A DNA stretch of 64,000 nucleotides from Paenibacillus endophyticus (GCF_014192395.1 NZ_JACHXW010000002.1:248001-312000), one strand, 5' to 3'; shown: positions 25,996-35,233, counted from the first letter of the stretch. Program-made: numbers and translations. The notes: generated by a model from the sequence alone, not told the origin.

Positions 25996-26796
25996 CTAGC
26001 CGATAAACATTTGCACCCATTCACCATTTACATATCCAACACCGATTTTAGTAAAGTTTTTGCTCAGAATGTTCGCCTTGTGACCAGCACTATTCATCCA
26101 AGCCGTCATTACGTCCTGTGGCGTTTTTTGACCCGAAGCAATATTCTCGCCAGCATAAGAATAAGTTACGCCGTAAGAACGCATCATATCAAAAGGCGAG
26201 CCGTATGTCGGAGAAGTATGGCTGAAGTAATTGTTAACATCCATGTCTCTTGCTTTCTCCGTTGCAACTTTCGTCAGCAAAGCGTCGCTTTTCAGAGCGG
26301 ATAGTCCAGCTTTTGCACGTTCTTGGTTAACGAGGGCAATGACTTGCGATTGTATAGCAGTCAAGCTCGTTGAACCTGAGCCTGTGTTTCCAGTTGTCGA
26401 ACCACTGCCCGAGTTGCCTCCAGTCGTATTGCCTGTCCCAGTACCAGGCTTCGTTACCGTACCTGTTCCGCTTCCAGTGCCTGTCCCTGGCTTCGTTACC
26501 GTGCCAGCACCTGTACCGGGTTTTGTTACCGTACCAGCACCTGTGCCAGGTTTTGTTGTTCCTGTTTGGCTGCCAGTCGGCCATTTAATTGTACCACCGT
26601 TCAAAAACTTGCTAATGTCTACTCCGTATCTATCTGCGATCTGCTTAATCGTATCTTGACTGATCGTAATGGTTTGAAAGTTGGAGTATGTTTTCACAAC
26701 CGGTGCTGCACTTGCTGATGGAGCTGTAAATCCTGCGCCGATTACCGTTGCTGCGATTATACCTGCGACACCTACGCGAATGGGTTGCATCTTCAT
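25996..26796 (-). CDS. Secreted CAP-domain protein with tandem repeat linker
   Basis: The 266-residue protein has a signal peptide cleaved near SASAAP, a LysM/SafA-like N-terminal stretch (ISQDTIKQIADRYGVDISKF) and a Pro/Gly/Thr linker with about four copies of a TKPGTGxGTV unit (about residues 80-125). A CAP/SCP domain (about 148-266) follows, as in the YkwD group, with NQERAKAGL, HTSPTYGSPFDMM and AGENIASGQ. It is secreted and may bind the cell wall. AGGAGG precedes the start. The role of bacterial CAP proteins is not settled. Confidence 0.9.
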   Translation of the reverse strand: MKMQPIRVGVAGIIAATVIGAGFTAPSASAAPVVKTYSNFQTITISQDTIKQIADRYGVDISKFLNGGTIKWPTGSQTGTTKPGTGAGTVTKPGTGAGTVTKPGTGTGSGTGTVTKPGTGTGNTTGGNSGSGSTTGNTGSGSTSLTAIQSQVIALVNQERAKAGLSALKSDALLTKVATEKARDMDVNNYFSHTSPTYGSPFDMMRSYGVTYSYAGENIASGQKTPQDVMTAWMNSAGHKANILSKNFTKIGVGYVNGEWVQMFIG

Positions 26797-27014
26797 GAAT
26801 AATTCCTCCTAGAATAAGATAAGTTTTTATACAAAAGCGACATGCGCTTCCTGCTGAATCCCAGCAGCGCATTCGTTTTGTTTGCGTGTTGTTCTTCCCG
26901 ACGCCACTTATCTTACCATGGGGTTTTGGCCGATTCATGACACAAAAACTGGTAATCATATGAAAACAGACCGCAATACTGCACCGCTGCTGCTTTATGA
27001 GAATATGCTCATCA

Positions 27015-27036
27015 GCTGATTTGGCGCTGATTTGGC
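27015..27036. repeat. Perfect 11-bp tandem duplication
   Basis: GCTGATTTGGC occurs twice in direct tandem (27015-27025, 27026-27036), just beyond the amidase stop codon. The remaining 26797-27014 gap shows no supported gene. Confidence 0.9.
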
Positions 27037-27042
27037 GCCTAT

Positions 27043-27729
27043 TTAAAGCTGTCCGCTTGCTTTTCTGAGCTCGTTGGCCAAACGATGAATCTCTTCTCGT
27101 TCTGCTTTCGTTGAAGCTGCAAACCAAGCCGGAGACAACCATGTCGAAATGATTTTGTTTGCATCGGTAGGGCTCATATCGATATCCCTCCAATCACGAA
27201 CGAGCTCCAGAAACGAGGCTTTGTTAACCGAGCTGCCTGGGCATGTTTTGGCAGGATTCATTTCGCGGTGGAATTTAATTTGGGATTCCGGCAGCTTCCA
27301 TTCCTTTGCAATATGGCTTGTCAGCTTAACGGCTGTGGCAAGTTGAGCCCCTTCGAGCTTCTCTGCTCCCACATCAAAGTTTCCGATCATCTCGAACATG
27401 AACGGATGTGTACGGTCATTGTCTGAATCATTATAGCCAACCGCAGAGGCGGGAGCTTCAAGCAGCGAGCGGCCCTCCCATATATAACCATCCGGATCGA
27501 TCGTCGCATGCTGGGCAATATCTCCCCAATTCTGCGTAACAGCGTGAAAGCGCCACATCGCTTGAATAATTTCCACCTTGTCCGATGCTCTGCGATAATC
27601 TGCAATCGTTGGCTTCCACGTGCCATGTACATGAATCTGCGAAAACTTAACTTTCGTTATAAAAGGCTTCAAATAAGATACATATTCCGCATAAGTAAAC
27701 CTACGGAAGTTTTTGCGTTCGACAGCCAT
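27043..27729 (-). CDS. N-acetylmuramoyl-L-alanine amidase (amidase_2 domain)
   Basis: The 228-residue protein has no signal peptide. It carries an amidase_2/PGRP fold with zinc ligands in IHVHGTWKP near residue 33 and in IKFHREMNPAKTCPG near residue 170. The WHFDA-like segment ADYRRASDKVEI-IQAMWRFH and the ATIDPDGYIWEGR strand are also typical. It should cleave the bond between muramic acid and the stem peptide. Without a signal it may act in the mother cell or on lysis, or be exported in another way. It is not part of an obvious prophage. Confidence 0.85.
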   Translation of the reverse strand: MAVERKNFRRFTYAEYVSYLKPFITKVKFSQIHVHGTWKPTIADYRRASDKVEIIQAMWRFHAVTQNWGDIAQHATIDPDGYIWEGRSLLEAPASAVGYNDSDNDRTHPFMFEMIGNFDVGAEKLEGAQLATAVKLTSHIAKEWKLPESQIKFHREMNPAKTCPGSSVNKASFLELVRDWRDIDMSPTDANKIISTWLSPAWFAASTKAEREEIHRLANELRKASGQL

Positions 27730-27805
27730 CTTGCATCCCTTCCCTTCGGATTAACCGTTGCTATAGCATATGCTGCAAATCGAATACCCGAGACGGCGAG
27801 CATAC

Positions 27806-27845
27806 AAAAAGCAGGCTGTGAACAATATTGTCCAAAGCCTGCTCT
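27806..27845 (-). terminator. Terminator of the PadR operon
   Basis: On the minus strand GAGCAGGCT pairs with AGCCTGCTTTTT around a loop with internal pairing. It lies about 15 nt after the stop codon of the DUF4097 gene. Confidence 0.85.
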
Positions 27846-27859
27846 TATGTTTTATGTTC

Positions 27860-28696
27860 TTAACGGTTTCCTAGCTTAATATTTCCGGTATCCGATTCTA
27901 TGCTGATTTTGACATCGCCTGAACCGATAGAGCGTTCTACCGTGTTGCCGGACTCCTTGTCAATTTCAAATCCCGACCAATCGATTTGGCTTCTTCCTGT
28001 ATCTTTTCTAATTTTAATCAATGCTGATTCCGGTTGTTTGTCGACGTTAACCGTTATATTGCCTGTATCTGTATTGAAGGACACGTCACTTTGCAATTGA
28101 GCGGCTTCCAAACGGATATTTCCGGTATCTGTCTCGCCTTTGATCGGCCCTTCTCCATCCGTGAACGTCGCGTTTCCTGTATCGGTATCGAATTCGATCT
28201 GCTTGAAGCTGTAATTGGAAATGTTCAAATTTCCCGTATCCGCTGAGAGGAGAAGCTTGTTGCCTTGGATTTGGTCGATATCAATCTTACCCGTATCCGA
28301 CTCCACATCGAAGGTATCCCATATTTTATCAGGCAGTTCAATAGTCATTTTAAGGTTTACGATCGAGATGCCAAAATTAAAGCCGTTTTTCGTATCACCG
28401 ACGATATATAGCGCATCTCCCTTTTTATCTGCTTTGAAAATAATTTTATCTTTCAGCTTTTTACTAACGTTGCCTTCAAGCTTCATCTTTACGTCCTGCG
28501 AATCACTGTGTACGAAAGTAATATCAAAGGTATCTGTCTCCGTATGGATGGACCTGATATCGGATGCATCCACCGTGATTTCATCCGTATAGGTATCCCC
28601 TTTAAACTTAATCAAGTCGTTTTCATTAAAAACGAAAAACGCGCAGATGATACCGATTCCTAGCATAATGATCGCAACTGCAGCCAGCTTCTTCAT
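27860..28696 (-). CDS. DUF4097 family beta-repeat protein
   Basis: The 278-residue protein has an N-terminal membrane anchor (about 4-25) followed by repeated short beta strands rich in SDTGNI/TDTGNI units, the hallmark of DUF4097 (adhesin-like beta-helix). Such proteins regularly follow a PadR regulator and a HAAS-domain membrane protein, as here, in operons thought to respond to envelope stress. Its start overlaps the upstream stop by four bases. No enzymatic motif is seen; function is unknown. Confidence 0.87.
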   Translation of the reverse strand: MKKLAAVAIIMLGIGIICAFFVFNENDLIKFKGDTYTDEITVDASDIRSIHTETDTFDITFVHSDSQDVKMKLEGNVSKKLKDKIIFKADKKGDALYIVGDTKNGFNFGISIVNLKMTIELPDKIWDTFDVESDTGKIDIDQIQGNKLLLSADTGNLNISNYSFKQIEFDTDTGNATFTDGEGPIKGETDTGNIRLEAAQLQSDVSFNTDTGNITVNVDKQPESALIKIRKDTGRSQIDWSGFEIDKESGNTVERSIGSGDVKISIESDTGNIKLGNR

Positions 28697-29250
28697 TTGT
28701 TATGCCCCTTTACCATTCTTGTGTTGAATTTCAAATATTTTAGCGTCATTTTATAGAAGGAAGCCGTCAGCGCCTTTAATCCAATGAAAAGCAGAATAGC
28801 AATCGCGGTTGTAATGATACTTACAGTTAAGGCTTGTGGCATGCTGAATGTCTCATTCAATAGGCTCTCAGCAATGACCGCTAAGCCTGCAAGGCCGATG
28901 GATGCCGCAACCGCCCATAGTGCTAGAAGGACCGCTGCTAACGCAAGGTAAGGACCCAATATGAAAATAATATTGAACAAGCCGAGGCTCACCGTGGCGA
29001 ACACCGCTTTGGATAGTTTCCCGAAGCTGCTGGTGCTCTCTGCCTGGTCTACGCGATAGCCTAGTAATATTTCGTTTGCGATCAGCTTAGGATCCCCGAG
29101 CTCAAGCGCTGCATCCTCCTCGCTCTGTCCGTTCTCAACCGCTTGCTGAAAGTGAATATAATAATCGTACAGCCATTCCTTGCGCTGCGGCTCCGGGATA
29201 ATAGTAAGCATGCCTTCCAGCTCCAACATATATCGATCTCTCGTCGTCAT
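28693..29250 (-). CDS. HAAS-domain (DUF1700) membrane protein
   Basis: The 185-residue protein has a soluble N-terminal HAAS helix bundle (MLELEGMLTIIPEPQRKEWLYDY, LGDPKLIANEIL) and then three or four membrane segments. HAAS proteins are the usual partners of PadR-family regulators and may signal to them from the membrane. It overlaps both neighbours by four bases, so the three proteins should be made in fixed proportion. Confidence 0.87.
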   Translation of the reverse strand: MTTRDRYMLELEGMLTIIPEPQRKEWLYDYYIHFQQAVENGQSEEDAALELGDPKLIANEILLGYRVDQAESTSSFGKLSKAVFATVSLGLFNIIFILGPYLALAAVLLALWAVAASIGLAGLAVIAESLLNETFSMPQALTVSIITTAIAILLFIGLKALTASFYKMTLKYLKFNTRMVKGHNK

Positions 29251-29567
29251 GGCTTCAAACCTTCCTCTATAATTTCATTTACGGACTGAGTGAAGCTTTC
29301 CCATTCGGCAATCAGTCTGCGCATGTGGCTCCAGCCTTCTTGCGTCAATTGATAATATTTGCGAGGCGGTCCTTCATTGGATTCTTTCAAATAGGTCGAG
29401 AAATATCCGTCCTGAGTCAATCTGCTGAGCAGCGGATAGACGCTGCCGACGGCTACCTCGAACTTCTCGGATATTTTGACAGCAAGCTCATATCCATAAC
29501 GGTCGCCCCTCGTTGCCAGCACCAGAACGCATATTTCCAGCACGCCCTTTTTAAATTGGATGTTCAT
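29247..29567 (-). CDS. PadR family transcriptional regulator
   Basis: The 106-residue protein is a short PadR-type winged-helix regulator: KGVLEICVLVLATRGDRYGYELAVKI contains the first helices, VGSVYPLLSRLTQDGYF the recognition helix and GPPRKYYQLTQEGW the wing. GGACAAGG lies upstream of the ATG. It heads the operon with the HAAS and DUF4097 genes and probably represses it. PadR proteins often respond to small aromatic or envelope-active compounds; the inducer here is unknown. Confidence 0.93.
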   Translation of the reverse strand: MNIQFKKGVLEICVLVLATRGDRYGYELAVKISEKFEVAVGSVYPLLSRLTQDGYFSTYLKESNEGPPRKYYQLTQEGWSHMRRLIAEWESFTQSVNEIIEEGLKP

Positions 29568-29616
29568 TCCTTGTCCTCCGTAAGCGAACTACCGGAACAT
29601 TCGCTTCAAAATAACT

Positions 29617-29645
29617 AATATAATGCATCACTTACTATTCATCAA
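29617..29645 (-). promoter_or_regulatory. Sigma-A promoter of the PadR operon
   Basis: TTGATG (29640-29645) and TATATT (29617-29622) on the minus strand are 17 nt apart, 50 nt before the PadR start. ACTAT-N12-ATAGT (29696-29717) further upstream is a possible regulator site, but weak. Confidence 0.65.
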
Positions 29646-29730
29646 TACAGCATAGTTGGTTGCGGTTGTTTTCTCTTTTTTCCAATTTAACACATACTAT
29701 TCTACAATGCAAGATAGTGTTCAAAAAAGA

Positions 29731-29772
29731 ATACCTCCGGCGGATTGGCAAATGCCCAATCACCGGAGGTAT
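29731..29772 (-). terminator. Terminator of the oxidoreductase operon
   Basis: ATACCTCCGG pairs with CCGGAGGTAT, extended by ATTGG/CCAAT around a small loop, with a T-rich tail on the minus strand. It is 7 nt after the oxidoreductase stop codon. Confidence 0.88.
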
Positions 29773-29779
29773 CCACTCA

Positions 29780-30802
29780 TTAGTTTACGCTGATAAATTT
29801 ACCCGTTGCTTGCGATTCGAATGCGCAAAGAATAACTTTCAGGGAAGCACGGCCGTCTTCTCCGCTGACAGCAGGAGTCGTATTCGTTAGGATGCTTTCA
29901 AGGAAAGCATTAACTACGCCGCTTGTTTCTTGCTTGTCGTTAGTCGAGATCGCTCCAACCTTATGCTTCTCAATCGTACCGTTGCGAAGTTCAACGATTA
30001 CTTGGTCATCGTGATGCGTACCGATTTTCATTACGCCGTTCTCGCACCAAAGAATCGTGCTGTTGTCTTCGCCTTTGTAGTAAGTCCAGCTAGCTACAAG
30101 CGTGCCGATTGCGCCGCTCTTCATGCGAAGCAAGCATGTTGCGTTATCGTCAACCTCAGTGTCTTTTTTGTCCAGCGTCGCCACAAAGCCGGCAACCTCT
30201 GACACTTCATCATCGAGCATCCAGCGGATAAGATCGGATTTATGAACGCCTAGATCGCCCATAGCGCCCATGATCGCTTCAGGCTTGCGGAAGAACCAGC
30301 TCTCTGCGCCATCAATGCTCCAAGCATCCGGTCCCGGGTGACCGAATGATGTGCGGAATGTTAGCACTTTGCCAAGAATACCTGATTTCAAAACTTGCTT
30401 AGCTTTCACATGCGGCGGCATGAAGCGTTGGTTATGGCCAACCATCAGATGAACGCCGTTTTTCTTTGCCGCTTCGATCATCGCTTCCGCTTCTTCGTCC
30501 GTTACGGCCATTGGCTTCTCTACCAGCACATGCGCGCCAGCATTTGCCGCTGTAATCGACATCGATGCATGCAAAGCGTTCGGCGTACAAACGCTCACCG
30601 CATCCGGTTTGATCTCAGCCAGCATCGTTTCATAATCTGCGAAAGCTTTGCCGCCATGAAGGTTAGCGAAATGCTCTGCGCGCTCGATGATCGGATCAAC
30701 GAAAGCGACTAGCTCTACGTTATCATGAGCCGCATATTCCGGAACATGACGGTATTTCGAGATGGAACCGCAACCTATAACTGCTACGCGTACTTTAGAC
30801 AT
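29780..30802 (-). CDS. Gfo/Idh/MocA family NAD(P)-dependent oxidoreductase
   Basis: The 340-residue protein has the N-terminal Rossmann fold (VAVIGCGSISKYRHVPEY), the EKPMAV motif near residue 94 with the conserved lysine and an alpha/beta C-terminal domain with DLGVHKSDLIRWML (His-bearing). These enzymes oxidise or reduce sugars, inositols and their derivatives. It follows the sugar epimerase-like gene by 31 nt and is the last gene of the operon. The substrate is unknown; context points to a pentose or glycoside derivative. Confidence 0.9.
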   Translation of the reverse strand: MSKVRVAVIGCGSISKYRHVPEYAAHDNVELVAFVDPIIERAEHFANLHGGKAFADYETMLAEIKPDAVSVCTPNALHASMSITAANAGAHVLVEKPMAVTDEEAEAMIEAAKKNGVHLMVGHNQRFMPPHVKAKQVLKSGILGKVLTFRTSFGHPGPDAWSIDGAESWFFRKPEAIMGAMGDLGVHKSDLIRWMLDDEVSEVAGFVATLDKKDTEVDDNATCLLRMKSGAIGTLVASWTYYKGEDNSTILWCENGVMKIGTHHDDQVIVELRNGTIEKHKVGAISTNDKQETSGVVNAFLESILTNTTPAVSGEDGRASLKVILCAFESQATGKFISVN

Positions 30803-30833
30803 TAATATTTTCCCCTATCCACTCTAAGTTAGA

Positions 30834-31604
30834 TTATTGGTTTAGAAAGTTTTTTTTCATCCATTCCATGCTTTCCGCAACCGCTTCAAGCGGCGGGTTT
30901 GCACATGTGTCCTGCTCAACGATCAGCCATTCTACCGATGCCTTCGACGCTGCATCAATAATGTCCAGCAGCGGCAAGTCGCCTCTGCCAAGCTCGACGG
31001 TATCGATCTGCTGGCCCTTTTCGCCTGCGCGGAAATCTTTCAGATGCAGAAGCGGCAAACGGCCTGCGTATTTCGCAATGTAAGCAAGCGGATCAACGCC
31101 GGAATATTGCACCCAGCCAATATCCATTTCAACTTTCAGGTACTGTGCATCGATGCGCTCATACATCGCGTCAAAAACGATTTGACCGTCAATTTCCACT
31201 TCAAATTCAAAATCATGGTTATGGTAAGCGAAAGAAATGCCCGCTTCACGGAAACGCTTACCATACTCCTCGAATTTAACGAGGTGGTTGCGCCATGCGT
31301 CTGTATCGCGTGAATCAGCTGGAAGCCATGGACAGATCGCATATTTAGCTCCAATGGTTTGTAGATAAGCGATTTCTCCGTCAAGGTTCCCTTCCAGAAG
31401 ATGCAAGCCAATATGGCTTCCGATTGCTTTCAGGTTCAACTCTTGCAGCAAATCACGCATAGCTTCAGCTTTAATGTCTCCGTAGCCTGCGAATTCGACG
31501 CCCTCGTAGCCCATAGCCGCAACCTGGCGAAGTGTGCCTTCGAAATCCTGTGCCGTAGCATCCCGTACTGTGTACAACTGCAAACCAACATTCATTCGCG
31601 TCAT
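30834..31604 (-). CDS. Sugar phosphate isomerase/epimerase (xylose isomerase-like TIM barrel)
   Basis: The 256-residue protein begins MNVGLQLYTVRDA, the common start of IolE/IolI-like TIM-barrel proteins. Metal ligands are suggested by EFEVEIDGQ, YLKVEMDIGWVQ with Glu/Asp near 175, LLHLKDFRAG and the C-terminal WLIVEQDTC. GGGAGTG precedes the ATG at 31604. It lies between the GH31 enzyme and the oxidoreductase on the same strand and probably converts a keto-sugar intermediate. The exact reaction cannot be named. Confidence 0.87.
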   Translation of the reverse strand: MTRMNVGLQLYTVRDATAQDFEGTLRQVAAMGYEGVEFAGYGDIKAEAMRDLLQELNLKAIGSHIGLHLLEGNLDGEIAYLQTIGAKYAICPWLPADSRDTDAWRNHLVKFEEYGKRFREAGISFAYHNHDFEFEVEIDGQIVFDAMYERIDAQYLKVEMDIGWVQYSGVDPLAYIAKYAGRLPLLHLKDFRAGEKGQQIDTVELGRGDLPLLDIIDAASKASVEWLIVEQDTCANPPLEAVAESMEWMKKNFLNQ

Positions 31605-31756
31605 GTGAGCCGCACTCCCTTGTATCTATTATTTTGATGTATTTGATTTTGCTTTCCGACTTTCATTATATCGGCAGTGGCAAGTGAAAAACAGCTATTT
31701 TAATAACATTTTCTTATGCGATTTTGGTTAATGCTCGTCTTTCTCACGAATAAAGA

Positions 31757-31803
31757 GGAGCAGCCCCCTCAAGTCCGCTCAAGACTGTGAAGGAGCTGCT
31801 GCT
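31757..31803 (-). terminator. Terminator after the alpha-xylosidase gene
   Basis: On the minus strand AGCAGCTCC pairs with GGGGCTGCT around a long loop with internal pairing (GTCTTGAGCGGACTTGAG), followed by a moderately T-rich tail. The GH31 gene stops at 31811. Confidence 0.7.
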
Positions 31804-31810
31804 TGTATCC

Positions 31811-34132
31811 TTAGATATGAATGGTAAACGCCAATTGTTTAGGTCCGGCAGCAAGCTTCAGAACGCTGCCATCCACCTCACCCGTAACGCCTTCTACGGA
31901 AACGATTGAACCAAGACCTTTCAGCGCGAATGAGAACGGTTTGCCGCTGCCGTTGACTTGAACGGAAATTGCTCCGCCTTCGCGGCTGGCCGTTACCGTT
32001 AATTCTGCAGCACCCTTTACATCGCGAACGATCGTTGCTGCTGTTTTACCATCCTCCAGATTATGAAGCTCCAGCGATACGCCGTCTGCATAATCATAGT
32101 CAGGACGAACATCGTTAGCGCCAAGCGCGATGATCGAGTTCGGACGAACGAATAACGGCAGGCTGAAGAAATCATGTTTCTCCTTGCGCCATGAACCGCC
32201 ATCTACGATCTCCCCGGACAGCAAATGCGTCCATTTGCCTGTTGGCAAATAATAAGTAACATTGCCTTGCTCGTTAAAGATCGGAGCTACCAGCAAGGAA
32301 TCGCCAAGCATATATTGACGATCAAGAACCTCGGTAGTCGGATCCTCGGGGAATTCCAGCACCATCGCACGCATGGATGGCAAGCCGAGCTCCGTAGCTT
32401 GTACAGCCGTGTTGAACAGATAAGGCATAATGCGGCATTTGAGTTTCGTGAAGAAGCGGGTTACATCCACTGCTTCCGTGTCATATGCCCAAGGCACGCG
32501 GTACGATTTACTTCCATGAAGACGGCTGTGGCTGGACAATAAGCCAAACGCTAACCAACGTTTGAATACATGCTCAGGAGCTGTATTCTCGAATCCGCCA
32601 ATATCATGGCTCCAGAAGCCGAAGCCTGAAATTCCGAGCGATAATCCGCCGCGCAGGCTCTCCGCCATGGACTCATAGTCCGCATAGCAGTCTCCGCCCC
32701 AGTGAACGGGAAACTTTTGTCCGCCAGCAGTTGCTGAACGGGCGAACAACGCAGCTTCGTTTTTACCAAGCTTTTCTTCAAGCACTTCAAATACCACTTT
32801 GTTGTAAAGCTGAGTATAGTAGTTGTGCATTTTCATCGGATCGGATCCGTCGAAATAAGCTACGTCCGTCGGGATACGCTCGCCGAAGTCTGTTTTGAAG
32901 CTGTCAACGCCCATGTCGACAAGCTCGCGCAAGTAGCTTGCATACCATTCGCATGCGGCTGGATTCGTGAAGTCAACGAGCGCCATGCCCGGCTGCCATA
33001 GATCCCATTGCCAAACATCACCGTTTGGTTTCTTCACTAAATAGCCATTTTCCTTGCCCTCTGCGAACAAACGGGAGCGCTGCGCGATATATGGATTGAT
33101 CCACACACAGATTTTCAGCCCTTTTTCTTTCAAGCGTGACAGCATGCCTACAGGATCCGGGAAGACGCGCTCATCCCATTTGAAATCCGTCCAGTGGAAT
33201 TCACGCATCCAGAAGCAGTCAAAGTGGAAGACATGCAGCGGCAAATCACGCTCCGCCATTCCGTCTACGAATGAGTTAACAGTCGCTTCATCATAGTTAG
33301 TCGTGAATGAAGTCGTTAGCCACAGACCGAATGTCCAAGCTGGCGGAAGGGAAGGCTTGCCTGTCAAATCCGTATATTTGCCCAGAACTTCCTTCATGCT
33401 AGGGCCATCGATAATGAAATATTCAAGCGACTCGCCAGCCACGCTGAACTGCACTTTCTTTACTTTTTCCGATGCGATCTCAAACGATACAAGCTCCGGG
33501 TGATTAACGAACACGCCGTAGCCTTTGTTCGTAATGTAGAAGGGTATGTTTTTGTATGATTGCTCGGAGCTTGTACCTCCGTCTTTGTTCCATAGGTCAA
33601 CGACTTGGCCATTTCGTACGAATGGCGTAAAGCGCTCGCCAAGGCCGTATACCCATTCGCCGACACCGACGTCAAGCTCTTCGCGCATAAAGGTATTGCC
33701 GTTGTCTTCTTTAATATATGCCATCGATTTCTGCGTGCTGCCCGTGATGCGCTCGCCGTCGCGGTAGAAATCGACTGCCCATACCGGACCTTTGCGAATG
33801 TGAACGCTCAAGCTGCCGCTTTTTAGCACAGCTTCTTCATCAGTTTCTTCAATAATGACATGGTTGCCCGTCTGCGAGGACAGCTCGAATACCGGTCCGC
33901 GCTCTGTCACGCCGGCATGATGCACAAGCTTTACACCGATAATGCCTGGAAGCGGTGAATGGAAATGGACCGTTAACAGCATCGTATCCAGCATATTGGA
34001 GCGTGTTACGATTGGCTGCGGTGATGCGTAAGCCGTAAGCTTTCCTTCATTTTGCTCGAAATCATGTACTTGTACGGCTCCTAATACTTTGTATTCATCA
34101 CGAATGAGCCAGTTACCGTCTGTAAATTTCAT
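31811..34132 (-). CDS. yicI: GH31 alpha-xylosidase (YicI-type)
   Basis: The 773-residue enzyme matches the length of E. coli YicI. It starts at ATG 34132 (MKFTDGNWLIRDEY); an in-frame TTG four codons before overlaps the GGAAAG site. The nucleophile is the Asp of SFKTDFGERIPTD near residue 415 and the acid/base Asp is in HWGGDCYADYESM. It should release xylose from alpha-xylosides such as isoprimeverose in the cytoplasm, as there is no signal peptide. A divergent AraC regulator and downstream epimerase and oxidoreductase genes suggest a xyloglucan-oligosaccharide unit. Confidence 0.93.
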   Translation of the reverse strand: MKFTDGNWLIRDEYKVLGAVQVHDFEQNEGKLTAYASPQPIVTRSNMLDTMLLTVHFHSPLPGIIGVKLVHHAGVTERGPVFELSSQTGNHVIIEETDEEAVLKSGSLSVHIRKGPVWAVDFYRDGERITGSTQKSMAYIKEDNGNTFMREELDVGVGEWVYGLGERFTPFVRNGQVVDLWNKDGGTSSEQSYKNIPFYITNKGYGVFVNHPELVSFEIASEKVKKVQFSVAGESLEYFIIDGPSMKEVLGKYTDLTGKPSLPPAWTFGLWLTTSFTTNYDEATVNSFVDGMAERDLPLHVFHFDCFWMREFHWTDFKWDERVFPDPVGMLSRLKEKGLKICVWINPYIAQRSRLFAEGKENGYLVKKPNGDVWQWDLWQPGMALVDFTNPAACEWYASYLRELVDMGVDSFKTDFGERIPTDVAYFDGSDPMKMHNYYTQLYNKVVFEVLEEKLGKNEAALFARSATAGGQKFPVHWGGDCYADYESMAESLRGGLSLGISGFGFWSHDIGGFENTAPEHVFKRWLAFGLLSSHSRLHGSKSYRVPWAYDTEAVDVTRFFTKLKCRIMPYLFNTAVQATELGLPSMRAMVLEFPEDPTTEVLDRQYMLGDSLLVAPIFNEQGNVTYYLPTGKWTHLLSGEIVDGGSWRKEKHDFFSLPLFVRPNSIIALGANDVRPDYDYADGVSLELHNLEDGKTAATIVRDVKGAAELTVTASREGGAISVQVNGSGKPFSFALKGLGSIVSVEGVTGEVDGSVLKLAAGPKQLAFTIHI

Positions 34133-34303
34133 GGACTGAACCAACTTTCCTGTTTTGTTTTATTTGCATTCCTACATAATTGCATTATACTGATTATGAA
34201 TCGAACTTATCTAACAAAATAATGCTCATCTATAGCACTATTTTGACGAAATGCCTCTACTAAGGCCATCGCACCCTTTACGAACACAGGAGGCCATTTC
34301 CAA

Positions 34304-35215
34304 ATGGATCATACGACACGCCATTCATTAAAGGAAGACCGTCTGCATGGCGACAACATGTTCCCGCTTGCCGCTTACTGGATCGAACACAGCGAGCCCG
34401 GCGTTCCCGTTCTGGATTGCCACTGGCATGCAGAGGCTGAGTTTTTTTATGTGCTTGAAGGGGAAGTGCTGTTCCAGGTAGACACCGATTATTTTCCCGT
34501 TCGAGCAGGCGAGGCCGTTTTTATTGACGGCGGCGATATACATGCCGGACATGCGCTTGGTGACAAGGCCTGCTCCTTCTGCGCCATCGTCTTTGACACC
34601 CATTTGCTGTCAAGCGCCAGCTATGACGCCGTACAAGAGCAATACATTTCGCCGCTTCAAGACAAGAAACGCACGTTTCCTAGACATATTCAGCCCCAAA
34701 CCAAATGGGAAATTGCGCTGCTTCGTCATTTGCAGAACATCATGGACATTTGCGAGACACCATCAAGCGGTCTTGAAACAGCCGTCAAAGGCCATTTCTA
34801 CTTAATGCTTCATGAAATTGCAGCAGAAGGACGATTCTGCAACCGGAGCGAAACAAACACGTCCGATACAACCAAAATCGACAGGCTGAAGAAAGCCATT
34901 GTTTATATGCAGCAAAATTTCCACAGGCCGATCCGCATCGTCGAAATCGCCGACCAGATTCCGATGAGCGAGGGTCAATTCTGCCGCTTCTTCAAAACAA
35001 TGACGAGACAGACGCCTATCGAATACTTAAATGCTTATCGGATCAGACAAGCGGCCGACCTGCTGCTTCGTCCCGAGCTTAAAGTATCGGCGGTAGCGCT
35101 TGATGTTGGCTTCGACCATATCAGCTACTTCGTTAAAGTATTTCGCAAAATGATGAAATGTACACCTTCTCAGTTCCGCAAAAAGCAGCTGGAGGCATCG
35201 GAACGCCGAGTTTGA
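34304..35215 (+). CDS. AraC family regulator with cupin sensor domain
   Basis: The 303-residue regulator has an N-terminal cupin (about 25-95: DCHWHAEAEFFYVLEGEVLF, then EAVFIDGGDIHAG) that should bind a sugar. A C-terminal AraC DNA-binding region (about 195-297) has two helix-turn-helix motifs: VEIADQIPMSEGQFCRFFK and VSAVALDVGFDHISYFVKVFRKMM. It is divergent from the alpha-xylosidase gene and likely activates it when the substrate is present. AGGAGG precedes the ATG. Confidence 0.92.
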   Translation: MDHTTRHSLKEDRLHGDNMFPLAAYWIEHSEPGVPVLDCHWHAEAEFFYVLEGEVLFQVDTDYFPVRAGEAVFIDGGDIHAGHALGDKACSFCAIVFDTHLLSSASYDAVQEQYISPLQDKKRTFPRHIQPQTKWEIALLRHLQNIMDICETPSSGLETAVKGHFYLMLHEIAAEGRFCNRSETNTSDTTKIDRLKKAIVYMQQNFHRPIRIVEIADQIPMSEGQFCRFFKTMTRQTPIEYLNAYRIRQAADLLLRPELKVSAVALDVGFDHISYFVKVFRKMMKCTPSQFRKKQLEASERRV

Positions 35216-35233
35216 CCGGCAATAACGCTGAAT

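Noticed and set aside
26231-26659. Long plus-strand frame over the CAP gene
   Set aside because: It is the antisense reading of the Pro-Gly-Thr repeats and has no ribosome site.
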